64,000 bases of DNA, from the NCBI GenBank assembly GCA_008694505.1, contig VZDJ01000116.1, forward strand, positions 24,059,249 to 24,123,248, in the 5' to 3' direction. This DNA comes from Cyanoderma ruficeps. Its lineage: Eukaryota; Chordata; Aves; Passeriformes; Timaliidae. The position numbers and the translations under genes were made by a program. The notes beneath the pieces are model-generated. The model searched no databases. It was given only the letters and a program-made list of their open reading frames with translations, and was not told the DNA's origin. Below, in pieces: positions 33,581 to 45,700 of the stretch. Within the stretch, counting starts at the first letter, position 1, and each line of letters begins with the position of its first letter.

Positions 33581-36500
33581 GAATAGATCAGTCCTAGTGA
33601 CTTTTCTCAGAGAGTAAAAATTTATCCAGGATTACATTTTCACAGCTTTGAGTATATTACGGATTCTCTGTTTGTAATAATTAAATAGGGAAGATTTCCT
33701 TCAGTAATAAACTAAGAATGATATTAGAGGAGAAGCAAACACTCAGGATGAAAAGCCAAAACTGCAGTTCTGAGGGCAGGTGGGATTTGGTGATGTTTGG
33801 GTTGGCTGGGTCCTCTCCAGTCCAGCTTGGAGGAGACTCCACACGTGACTCCACACCATCCCTGCCGGGGAGCCCTGGAGCCCTCTCAAAGGGAATTTTG
33901 CAAAGCTTTATGGACCTCCTTTGATTTTCTTCTTTCAACTTTTTGTAATATTGGAGCCTTTTAGAAGCTCAGATACTGAGGGTAGAAGCAGTGTTGAGGG
34001 ACATCAGAGAAAAGCTTTTTACAGCAGAAACGCTTTCCCAAGAAACTGTAAGAAGAAAAATCTGGGTAGGTAGGATATGGGATGAGGGAGGAGCTTGTGT
34101 GTCTTCTCAGTCCTCTATCTAAATGTGATTTCTCTGGCCTTTAGTCTAAAATAGGCAGCACCTGATAAGCACAGGGCAGCCTGCTGCAGGAGGTGAAGGC
34201 AGCTTTGGGACGTTTGTCACATGTAGCACTGGGGCCAGATGGACTCTGCAGCACGGAAGACAAAGCTCGAAAGAACCAGAAAAAACAAATTTCTCCTTTT
34301 ACAGGCAGGGCAAAATGCCTTGCTTCCTGTCTGCTTTCCTCAGTGGAGGGGGAAAACCAGATGGAGGATAAAGGATCTCAGCTCAGCACCACGGGGCAGG
34401 GCAGGTGAGCATCACTGCACTCCTGTGCTCCCTGCCCAGGACCAGGGCAGCCATCAGAACTGGTTTTCATGGGGTCCCTCTGAGCAAGCTGTGCTGGGAG
34501 CACCTCTTTGGGCATCAGCCCTTCCTACACAGCCATTTTTACCAACATAACCCTCCCAGGGGGATGTGTTTTTACTCCTTGCAGCAGAACTGGGCCGGTG
34601 GTGCCTTCCTGTTGTTGGTTGGAGCTGAGCTTGAAGCTGGAAATAGTCCAGTAAATGCTGCTTACACTGAAAGGTATTAAATAAATTCCTGCTCAGAGTT
34701 CTTTTAGCTCCCATTGCTCCCATTTTCCTGAGGGAGGAGAGGAGTGAGAGCAGCTGCAGGTGTCACCAGGTGTGGGAACAGGTGACATCCCAGGTTCCAG
34801 GGTTCTTTTGTCATGCTGACAGCAATAAGAGTTTCAACATGACTCAACTGGGTCCCAACTTCCAGAAAGAAAATCCCTCTTGGCATCCCAGCATGGCACC
34901 ATTTTTGGTTTAACCAGTTTCTCAATCTATATAACCAGTTCCTGCCTGAGGTGTACGCATCAGTATTTATTAGAGTAGACTCTCATGTCTTGTGTTTGCT
35001 GAAGAAAAGTGTCTGCCTAACACTCTTCATCCTTTCTTTTGCTGCTTCTTTCTTTGTGGGGGGGGGTGGCCTCGCTGTGGCAATTTCTTTCACATGTTGA
35101 GACTGTTGTTTTTCTAACGCAAAAAACACTATACATTTCAAAAGCTTAGTAGGAAAGATATATTTCTAAGTCATGTTTCTTGCCAGAGGAGTAGTGAACA
35201 CTAGATGTTGGCTGTAGACAGTGGTAGACTTGGGATTTGGTAGTTAACCAGTAAAAATATTAAAACAGGCAAAGTCTGTCATCATGTAAGAGACAGCTTT
35301 CAACTTTACTAAATGTCTTTCTACTTGCAGAGTTAATGGAAACCAGTCACAATGATAAAATCTGTGATTGTCTTAAATAGAAGAAATTCTTGGTTCCTTG
35401 TGGTAGAAAGAAGACTGGAATTTAAATTCTTGGGCTTTCCCTCCTCATTTTTAATTCCTTTCATTTGATTAAAAGAAAGTTTTTTTAATGAACAGGCTAA
35501 TGCAGGAAGAAAAGAGAAACATACATCTTTGCAAGATAAAACCCCAACCCTTAAAAAAAAATACCCAAACCGTGCAATTATGAGAAATCCAACAGCCCCA
35601 AAACATGTGGACCCAGAGCAGATAGAGAAGGTAAACAAAACCCTGGGCAAAAAATGGGCAAATGCAGGAATGTTACTGTAGAATGCCTGATAAAAACATG
35701 ACAGGAGAAACCACCGTGCAAACCACTTGCAGCTCAGGAAAAACAACAGCAACGAGGCAGAGATGGGAGCTGCAGATAACCACGTGTGGAAAACTTCTGA
35801 GAGAAATCAGGGAGAAAAATAAGGACAGGGAGAAATCTAAGAGATTCAGATGTGTTGAAATGCCTACAGAGGAGAGAAAATTGTGAGGGAAAGAAATTGT
35901 GAGAACATGGAGTTGAGAAGCTGGGATAGCTCTGGAGAACCTCCCTGATCACTGAACATTGCAAAAGGAGGAAAAACATCCCAGAGCTTCTGCCTCACCT
36001 TGAGCATCTCTGCCCCAAGGAGGAGGTTGTGCTATGACATTGTGCTGCTGTTGCAGCCTTGCTGCAGGTCATATCTGGAAGAAAACCTCAGCTCTTGCTC
36101 TCACTTTGTGGGGGAAGCTGTTCCTTCAGCTCTTTTAGCCTGATGCAGCACAATCCAGGCTCAGCCCCCTGCTCGGGCTCTGAGACAACAGCAGTGGCCC
36201 AAATAACAAATAGCAGAGCATAGTCTAAGTCTCACAGCATCAGAACTGAGTGGACTGACTCTTGTTAGCCTAGGAAAGATAATATTGGCCCCTGCATGGA
36301 AGCCAAAATGCAAAATCAGCTGGTGCTTAGTGCAGATTTCTGTCTGCCCTCTGGAATAGTCTTTTAAAGTGATGAAAGGGGAAGTAATATTTTCTAGCCT
36401 ATGAAAACTCCTATTGTAAAAGTGGTCTAATCTGGTCTGTGCTAGAGTGAAGCCATGACTCCCTGATGTTTTACATTAACAGAGAAAGGCTCTTATCACA

Positions 36501-38359
36501 GCTCACATCAGCCCAGTGACCTTGACACCTGCCTGTTCAGACCTGCTGGTCAGGTCAGCTCTCCCATATCTCAAGCGGGTGACCACAAGGTTCTTCTGCC
36601 TTAATTTGAAGTACTGGAGGCTTTTTGAAGTAGAACTTGAAGGATCTGGAGTCTAACTCGAGTCAGTGACAAAACAGACTGGAATTAATCCCTGAGAGCT
36701 GTGCCAGTGTGGTTTGACAGCAAGGTAATTAACAGGTTATCAACTAGGGGCATTTTTTCATTCATGGAGAAATACAGTCTCCAGTGAGTGAAACTGTGAG
36801 AAACTCCAGGGGATGATTCCTGCCCCCCTGAAGCAGGTACCTACAGCAGGTGACTCAGGGTGCATGGTTGCTTCTCTCTTGCTCCATGGACCAGAACAGC
36901 AACCTCGGGATTTGTTTAGCTTTGAACATCCAGCTTGCACATGGCTCATATTCAATTAGAAGAATCCACCCAGAGGGCTTTGACATATTTGGGTCAGGGG
37001 CATGTGCATTTAGAAATAAAATGTGCTGGGGGAAAAAAAAAAATCAGTTAAGCCCTTTTATTTGGAGGAAGGTCTATATTGCTGCTTCTCCAAATTAAAA
37101 ACTTTTTCTTTCAGTCAGGGTAGGGGACTAAGAGTACCTGGGGCAGATTTCTCAGTCCAGGCTAAAATTGCTATCAAAATGAAGGAAACACCCCAACCAC
37201 AAGAACTGAAAGGTACTGCAGTGATAATTGGTCCTGTTGGAAGAAGCTGAACTTCATCTGGGAGGCCAAAAGAACACCTGAAAGCCAAGGACACAAACCT
37301 GTCAAAATGGCATTCACCAAACCTGCCACTCCTCTTTGTCTCTCCTCTTCCTGATGCTCTCCTCCATTGAACTGAACTGTATCTTAGCAATGTTAACATT
37401 AAAGTGTTAAAATATTCTGGTTACCTGTGCAAAAGCATAATTTGGCTGTAAAAAATACCTCAGCAAGTGGTCAAGTGTAGCAGGCACACATTTATGCTGC
37501 AACATAGTTTTTAGATGATTCCTCTTAAATGTTTAAACTTAGTAATTCCAGGCAATTTTGAGCAATATTGATAGTTTTACTTGTTTTTAGTAGTAATGGA
37601 CAGTCCATAATTACTAAAAATGTAGTATTTTTACACCTGTGTTCTTTTATGATAGTGTTACTCCTGTGCAAAATTAAATGTCAGCAAGAGAAGAGTTATT
37701 CTAAAGTGCAATTTAAAATAAATGTATTATTACACTGAGGAGGTAATATGGTGATTTAATATGGTGACTAGTCACACCTGAATAACTAAAGAGTTTGTTT
37801 TTTCAGGGAAGCACTAAGTTTACTAAAGCGAGGGAGAAGTATTTTATTACAAACAGATTATCTTGGTGCTTTCACCCAGTCCAGTGCAAAACTTCATGTA
37901 GAAGCTGGGATCTGACAGAAGTGTAGCTGGGGAAAAGGTTTTTTAAAGGAGTGAAGGAAAACCAAGTAAAAAGTTATCAAAGTGAGGTCACTGAACACAA
38001 AGTGCTGTGGAAGAAAGCAGCCAAGGACCTTCCTCCACTGCTGAACTAAATCCATGTGCGTGGATTTAATCCACCAAATCCATGTCCAGCTGCACTAAAT
38101 CCAATCCATGTCCATGCTCTGCACTAAAACCCCACAGGGTGCCACAGGAGTTACTGCAGCAGCAGAATCAGGGGCAGCTCTTCAGGGCAGGAGCATCTCC
38201 AGCACTGCCAGCAGCCACTGGACCACTGCCTGAAAGCCTCTCTGCACACCCACTGGGATTTGTAGGGCTGGAGAATTTATGATGGCTCATTTTTAAAATC
38301 TTGTTCGGCCCAGGAACACCAGGTGCTGAATGAATGCAGAAAAATGTTATGTTTTGTCA

Positions 38360-38376
38360 TCTAGAAATTTCTAGAA
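38360..38376. promoter_or_regulatory. Perfect 16-bp palindrome forming a heat-shock-element pattern
   Basis: TCTAGAAATTTCTAGA is self-complementary at 38360-38375. It contains GAA (38364-38366), TTC (38369-38371) and GAA (38374-38376) with two-base spacing, the three-unit HSF binding pattern. No gene start is near, so a role is unproven. Confidence 0.5.
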
Positions 38377-39769
38377 GGAACCTAATTTGCTGACGCTGTA
38401 AATTAAAAAAAAAACCTGTTTCGTGAATACATGGTTAATTGGAGTGAATTGCAATGCTGAAGTTCTTGTTCTGACTGGGAAAAGTTGTTTTACTTGTGGG
38501 TCCTCTTAGGGCTGGAAGGGAAATTTGTCCACAGATATGTCCACTGTGTCCTCTTCATGAGGAGAGAGGTGTGAGAGTCTGCACGACTGAACCACAGATA
38601 AAAATGTGTCATTTATGTCATCCTCCATTTTTTTCTTGTTTATCCTACTTCAACAGCGTGAAAACTGTGCAGGAGGTTTTGGGGAACCTCAGCCCAATAA
38701 CAGCAGAAAAATTCTGGGTGTCTTTCAGGGTAAAAGAACAGTGTGCATCTTCATTCTACAGAAAATTGTTCTGCTTTCTGCTGAAATGGCCTCTCTAATT
38801 TTTTGGTAACTTCCTTATTTTCCATCAATGCAGTTTTCCTTTGCTGATTTCTTGCATCAGACTATTCACTAGATAGGAGGATGTAGAAGAGAACTAAAAA
38901 ATAAAGAAAAAATAAGGATCTGTTCCCAAAGACAGTGAAAACAATGGGAGTCAAAGAAACTGGCATTGACAAAAGATTTTATTTCCCTCAGGAGAGTGAA
39001 AATGATCCTAGCCAAAATTTTATAAAACAAAGATTCCAGTAATGAGTCCAGCACAGCAGAACATAAACTGGCATCACATTTAGGTTCTTCCTTCCTTGCT
39101 AACAGTGGCACACACCTCAGATTATGCTTGCTGAGGGAGGCAAAAGTTGTTATTTTTGTAATAACTGCACACAGCACAGTCTTTAATCTTGCTACAGGAT
39201 TTTAGGCTGACTACTGTACATATTGCTTCTGACTGCTAAAAGCTGAGGGTAACCCCTCAAAAAAGATAAAATCTCTCTTTTTTTTTTCAACTTTGGAAAT
39301 TACAAACAGAAGAGCCTGTGATGTAGAGACACACAGAGGGAAATGATCTGAGAGAGGCTTTAATAAGCTAAATAGGTTCATCCTAATGTAGATTCATGTC
39401 TTCATTAATTTAGTGGATGACTTTCAGAAGAGTGAGCTTCTCTTCCTCTGGAGTAGGCAAAATGCAGCTAAACTCACCCCCTGCTGATTTGCTATGGGTA
39501 AAACCATCTAGAAATCACTTAATCTGAAAGCAGAAATCCTCTTAGGTATTTGTATTTTCCCAAATATTTCCTCGAATAGGCTGAGCGTGGGCGATCGTGT
39601 GTGGAAGATCATGGTTTAGCTGAGGCTTTTCCTGCAGCAGCCCCAGCCCTGCACCTCTTCCCCTCAGCTGCCCACGACGGCTCCCCCTGCCCTGGCTTTG
39701 GGAAGGAGCCCTGCCTGTCTGTGCTCCAAGGAATTACAGCTGGAGCTCACGTTCAGCAAACCAAGTTAG

Positions 39770-40188
39770 AGGCTGGTGAGGGGCCTGGAACACAAACCCT
39801 GTGAGGAACAGCTGAGGGAGCTGGGGGTGTTTATCCTGGAGAAAAGGAGACTCGGGGGTGACTTTATCACTCTCTACAACTCCCTGAAAGGTGGCTGTGC
39901 TCAGGGGGGGTTGGTCTCCTTCTCCAGGCAGCCACTGACAGAACGAGAGGACACAGCCTCAAATATAGGGAAATATAGGTTGGATATTAGGAAAAACTTT
40001 TTTTACAGAAAGGGTGATAAAGTACTGGAATGGTCTGCCAGGGGAGGTGGTGGAGTCACCATCCCTGGATGTGTTTAAAGCAGACTGGATGTGGCACTCA
40101 GTGCCATGGTTTAGTTGAGGTGTTAGGGCTGGGCTGGACTCGATGATCTTGAAGGTCTCTTCCAACCTAATGGTTCTGTGGTTCTGTG
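39770..40188 (+). mobile_element. CR1 LINE 3' fragment
   Basis: About 420 bp of CR1 3' sequence on the plus strand, including the usual CTGGAATGGTCTGCCAGGGG, GTGGAGTCACCATCCCTGGA and ACTCGATGATCTTGAAGGTC blocks and ending in two TGGTTCTGTG repeats at 40171-40188. The open frame across it (39776-40078) is a remnant of the element, not a host gene. Confidence 0.93.
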
Positions 40189-42665
40189 AAATCTCGTGAG
40201 AGGGAGCTGCCTTGGGGTCACATAAAAGAAAAAGCAGCACTCAAGAAGCAGGCGTGTCTCAGGTGCCAAAGCTCCTGAGGAGCTGAGTGCAAAAGCATCC
40301 CTGTTTCCATCCCATTGTGCCCATCCTGCAATAGCAACCCCCAGGAGCCAGCTGCTCCTGTGGCATGCAGAACAGGACAGACAGGGAGGGAACAAGAGCT
40401 CCAGCCCAGTCCTGTGTGCAATCAGGATGTGTTGGAGCTGTGGAAGGAGATTCAGAGTTGTACAATTTAAAAAAACAAACCCAAAACATATTCTAGTACG
40501 GCAATAATAAACATTGGCTAAGGGAAATTTAATGCAAAAAGTTGGCTTGGATGTTTTTATTCTTCTTCTGGAACCATTCAAATTTGGGGAGCTGGCTGCC
40601 TCTGCACTGTAATAGCTTTAGGGTGGCTGTTGGGTTTGTTGAGAGGTTGTGGTCAGGAAGGTTTTGTTTGCAGGTGCTGTGCCATAGGTCTGAACGGAAT
40701 TCTCTGAATGGGGTACTTCATTCTCCTTATGGCACTTTGAGCATGGGAAGCACACTAAACCACATGAATTCACTTAAATAAACAGCTCTGGATCTCAGTG
40801 GTAATCTAAGTGCTACAAATTCTGTTGCTTAACAGCAGCCTAACTCTGACATACCTTACTTTTGGATAGCTGGTTTCAGAAATTGATTTCAACTTCTCAA
40901 ATACCAAATATTGCTCTTGCAATTAAACACTCTTTTTTTTTGCTTTCTTTCCTTTTTTTTTTCTTCTCCCAAGGCTTTTAAAAATATCCCCTGATTAAAA
41001 GGTGCCACGTTTCAGTATTGATTACTCATGCAGCTTGTAACTCATATTTTTATTATTTTATTTCATGGTTTTAACAGGATGCTGGACATCTACATTTGGA
41101 GGCTCACTAAAACCCTAAAATTTTCTATTTGATTGCCAAGATCTTTTTTTCTGATTTCTTATTCACTGAAAATGACCAAAACTAATTTAGCTGCAGTACT
41201 TGCCTACAGGGAGATAAAGACATTCTTCTGTGCAATGCGTACTCACATGATGGTGTTTGCTCCATGACAGTAAGGCAAAGATCTTTGCTGGGATCTGAGA
41301 TGGAAATCTGCATGCCATGATTTATGCTTTGTTCTCATTTGATCAGTTTAGAGGCTTTTTACCCTTTAGTGGCTCATTTGTGTCTGGAATCCCTGTTAGC
41401 AGCAGAGTTGGTGCCATGGATTAACTGTTGAATTATTTTCAGGCTTCAGTTGTGAAGAATGAGATTTTTCTTTCTCCCCTCACAGTCTTTAAGTGGTGCT
41501 GCTGGTCCAAGTCCATTAATGGTTTTGCTACCATCCTCCAGCAATGTGGGAAAAGAAAAGACAAAGACTATTCATGTCAACAAGAAATTGTTGAGAGAGG
41601 GGAAAAAACCAAACCAAACCAGGCTTTCATAATCAAAGAAATGTCTCTGTCCTTTTACAGTGTAAAGCAGGATTAAAAAATTGAAATGTATTTAGGATTC
41701 CCCGACAATAAATATTTCTGCAGTGTGAAAAACAGCATCAATAACCCAGAGATAACTGACATGCCATTTTAACTGCAGATTTCAGCTGAAAGGTTTTGAG
41801 AACTCACCAAGAAACCTCCCAGTCCGAGGCATACAGAGGTTGTGTTCACACTGCCACATGATGGATGCCTAATGGTTTCCTCCAGACAACCAACGTTAAA
41901 ATATCTTAGACCTTATTGTGTTGTTGGTGTTTATAGTTTCTGCTGTAGTCAAGGCTAAGAGCTGAGGGCCACAATTGTGCTGGGAATGGCAGAAAGAGAG
42001 AAAAACCAGAGTCCCCCTGGTCCTGCAGTCTAAGCAAAACCTCATCTGCCACCTGTTCTTTCCCCCAGCTGATGGTTTGTGTTTTCTGCAGCCTCACTCT
42101 TCAGTGAAACCTCCCTGAGATAAGAACAACTTGTTGCTGGCACGTTTGTGTGTCTCTGGCATTTAAAGGGTTCTTGAATGAATAAGCAGCAATACACTGA
42201 GTAGAGCTTTATATGTGCCTGGTTGGGGTTCAGGGGTTTGGGGATTTTGGGGGTTTAGATGTTTGGGTTTTTTTTCTCAGAGAGGGAGTGGACTCCAACG
42301 GCTTTTGGAATATTTACACTCAGCTGAGTTTTTTTGGAATGCACAAAATACAGGCCATAATGACCAATAAATTATATCTTCTGTGCTGTTGTGTAATTCC
42401 ATTGTAATTCTCTGGAATTCTATTGAAATTCTTCTTGGAGATGCCTCTGTCGTTTGCTGGATCTGGCCAAGGAATTGAATGTGGGCTAGTGAGGAGCAGT
42501 AATGCAGTGATGGAACATGTCCATTCCCTCCATTGTGACTCCAGGCAGCCAGCTTCTTTTTCCATGTCTCCCTTAAAGGCTGTGGCACTCGAATCAACCA
42601 GCCCCAGAGCCAAGCAGGGCACTGGAAGCCAATTCACCTTCTGCTGCCTGACTTGTGAAAAATGT
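40189..42665. other. Intergenic DNA, no gene recognised
   Basis: AT-rich sequence with T-runs near 40930-40970 and a G-rich quadruplex motif at 42225-42253. No gene or clear repeat family was seen. Confidence 0.55.
42225..42253 (+). other. G-quadruplex motif with four G4 tracts
   Basis: G runs of 4, 4, 4 and 5 bases (42225-42228, 42233-42236, 42240-42243, 42249-42253) are separated by loops of 4, 3 and 5 bases. This satisfies the stringent G4-tract quadruplex pattern, and another GGG follows shortly after. Confidence 0.85.
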
Positions 42666-42790
42666 TATCATAGAACCACAGGATCAGCAAGGTTGGAAGG
42701 GGCCTTCAAATCATCCCAAGTTCAACCATCCACCCAGCACTGCCACTGCATCCCCTGAAACACAAATCCTTCCCTGGCCCCTGCAGCTGC
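42666..42790 (-). mobile_element. CR1 LINE 3' end
   Basis: Minus-strand CR1 3' terminus. On the plus strand it begins ATCATAGAACCACAGGATC, then GGTTGGAAGGGGCCTTCAAA and the CCACCCAGCACTGCCA block typical of the family. It is truncated near 42790. Confidence 0.9.
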
Positions 42791-45700
42791 TGGTTATGAG
42801 CAGGAGGCTGAGCCTCACCTAAAGTGGACGTGTTCACTCTGTTCCCACTACTCTGCTTTCATATGGCAACTCCAGGCAGTGGCTGCTTGACCCAAAACCT
42901 CTCCCCTGCTCCCCGAGCAGCAGTGATGACCCCACTGCCAGGGTCAGGAACACCAGCACCACTCTTCCCTCAGCACAGCTTCCCCCAGCACAGCTGCAGT
43001 GAAATGCACTCCTTTAAAAACGTGATGCAGTCACATCTTAACCAAGTGCCTGAAAAGCCAAGGCAGAGAAAACCCTTTGCTAACTCTGACCTGATGCCAG
43101 TGCTTGCCTTTGGTGCAGTGAGTTGTGTGGCACATCAGTTCCTATGGATGATTTGCATGAAGCCCCATCCCTGCTCCAGCCCCACCCCCTGAGCTCTCTC
43201 CATGTCTGATCCATGTGGGAAACTCCAGCCTAAGTTGCTCTCTGCAGATTTTTGCTGCCTGGTTCTGCCCCTGCCTATTCTGTCTTTTCCTAAAGCTGAC
43301 TGTGAGTCGCTCAAACCCACAGAGTCTGTTTCATTTCTTCACTCAAGCCTGTCATGATCAATTGTTTCAGCTCCTTTGAGTTTTCTGTGGAACGTGTGCC
43401 AGTTTTATTTCCAAGAATGCAACATCACCAACATTTTTCAATTATTCAGATAGGTTTTAGGCTGTCATCATCTCCATCTCCCTGGATTACTCACACTTGC
43501 CCTACCTCTGGTCCCGCTGACACTAATGTGATGACATTGACTCTGCAGAGGTTACTTCCAGTTTCAGCAGGAAGGAGAGAGCAGAGTCCATCCCTGCCAT
43601 GATCCCTCTCCTGCCATGTGGAGCAATGCTGAGCTGCTCGGTGCATCTGGTTTCAAAATAAAACCCTCTACAACAGACAAATATGTTAAACCTTTGAAAG
43701 ACTTATCCCCAGGTTTCAACAACATTCTCTTCAGAAACGAGCACTTAATGGAGTTCATTTAAGGTTGTTGAAGCCACAACTTGCTGTCAGCACTATTTAC
43801 CACTTCAGTGGCTCAGTCAGAGCCTCAGCTGTTGTGAGCCAGCTCAGTGCTAGTAACGGAGCCCTCCTGATTTACATCAGCTGAAAATCTGACCGAGCTT
43901 CTGCCAGGCTGACAGCCTTCCTCTGCTGGGTTCCAGTAGCTGTTTACACGCTCACTCACTGCAGACAGTAGTAAAAGCAGTTTTTTCTTCTGACACTCCT
44001 GCCTGTGGCCTATTTTTAATGTAAAACCAAACAAGTGTGGCAGATGCTGCAGTGTGGTGTCCTCTAGTGACTGGGCACTTCAGCAGGGCAGACACCAGGA
44101 TTGGCTTTCACAGCCCTGGAATGCAGCTGGAGCAGCTCTCAGTGGTGCCTTGTGTTCCTCTCTCAAGGGCTGCATTCAGGGTCTCTTCTCCCCAGCCCTC
44201 TGGGAACTGATAGAAGCAAACCTCCATCTCTCCCTGCCATCCCTGCTCCTGCACTCCTTGCCTTTGCTCGTCTGGGCTGACAGGAGGGACCTTCGTTTTT
44301 TCAATCGTTACTTTTTAATTCTTTTTTCCAGGAGAACAGCTCAGTTCCTTTACATCCATTGGGCTTTTTAAAGAGCCACAAATCTTGCCAAACCCATGGC
44401 ACTGGCTCATTTTCAGTCACGCAGGTTAAAATTATCATTTTTTTTTTTTTTTTTAACTTCAAACCTTTTATCACCTTCCCGGGTTCTGCCCTGGCTAATG
44501 CTGTGTCTGAAGCCCGTAAAAAAAAACTGTTTCATCAACTTACAGAGCCAAAGCCATGCAAAATGGCAGCCATCTGCTTCACAGTAAACTGGCAGGGCCC
44601 AGTCAGCTGAGAAGCGGATGATTTTAGGGAATGAAATCACAATGCCTCCTGTCATTTATTTTAACAGTAACGTCAATTTTATTAGCTTTGCCCCCAGTTT
44701 GCCAAAGAAATTTGCTGAAAGCCATCGTGGGAGGTTTTTTCCCCTCTGAGTTATTAGGCTGGTGGAATGTCCGTTTACACCTCCTGCCGAAGGCCAGCGT
44801 TTCTAACAGCGGGGAAGCACTGCTTGCAGGCAGATCCAGGCATCCTCTCTGGGAAGGTTCCGAGGGAACGTGAATTTCCTGTGAGCTCATCCCCATTATT
44901 TAGTAGGTGGAGAATGGTGGCATCACCCAGTGGGTCGTGCTGAGGGGCTGGGCTGGAGCAGAGGGCACTGAGCTCAGGGACACCACGCCAGAGGCCCTGG
45001 GGGAACACTGAGCTCTCATCTGGGGGAGGGCCAAAAACCGGCCTGGGGACCAACTCAGCTCTTGGGGTGGAGAAACCAGGATGCACAGGGGTGGGGAGGT
45101 TTGTTCATCTACCACATGGCCCCAAACCAAAAAGCTGAGAGGCACTTTCTGCCAATTTCAAAAACATTTTAAAGAGAAAAGAGTGAAATCCACAAACTTG
45201 TGCTATCAGCTTAATAATAGGCATTGAATTTGTGGCTGTGCCCTAATTTCCCTTCTGAAGGGTGCATTTTTACCATTTTAAAAGATACCTTTCTCAAAAA
45301 AACCCCACCTCCTTTAAAAACAAAAATCTAAGACTTTCTCTTGATTGCATGGTTCCCTCAGATGGAGCTGTAAAAGGAAGTGTTGTGTTTGACATGAAAA
45401 AACTGCGAGAGCCGACAACAATAAATCTTGCTCAGAAGAGCTGCTACCACCGCAACATTTGTGATTTCTGAATTTGATTTTAATGTACAGATCTCACATT
45501 TTTGTGTCAGTTTTTTAAGGGCATATCAGGATATTGTGCTCCAGCACTGTATGTTAATGGATTCCTGCCTCCCTCCAGGAAAAATGGAATATTTCTTCTC
45601 TGAGCTTTCACGCACTCTTCTGCCAAGTCAAAGCAGAAAGGAAAAACTGTGTACAATGTTTTATTAGGCCAAATGTCAATTTGTTTTTCTGAAATCTTTA

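Larger units (their letters stand above)
30523..39769. other. Intergenic DNA, no gene recognised
   Basis: The block contains a tRNA B-box-like inverted repeat (31048-31082), a candidate conserved element (33230-33580), an E-box cluster (34751-34784) and a palindromic heat-shock-type site (38360-38376). Otherwise it is unique-looking AT-rich DNA with short G, C, A and T runs. No protein similarity was found. Confidence 0.5.

Noticed and set aside
39776..40078. 100-codon frame resembling a small protein
   Set aside because: It is the translation of a CR1 3' fragment.
44955..44968. Possible CTCF site (GGAGCAGAGGGCAC)
   Set aside because: The core AGAGGGC fits, but the first positions of the motif do not; too weak to list as a feature.
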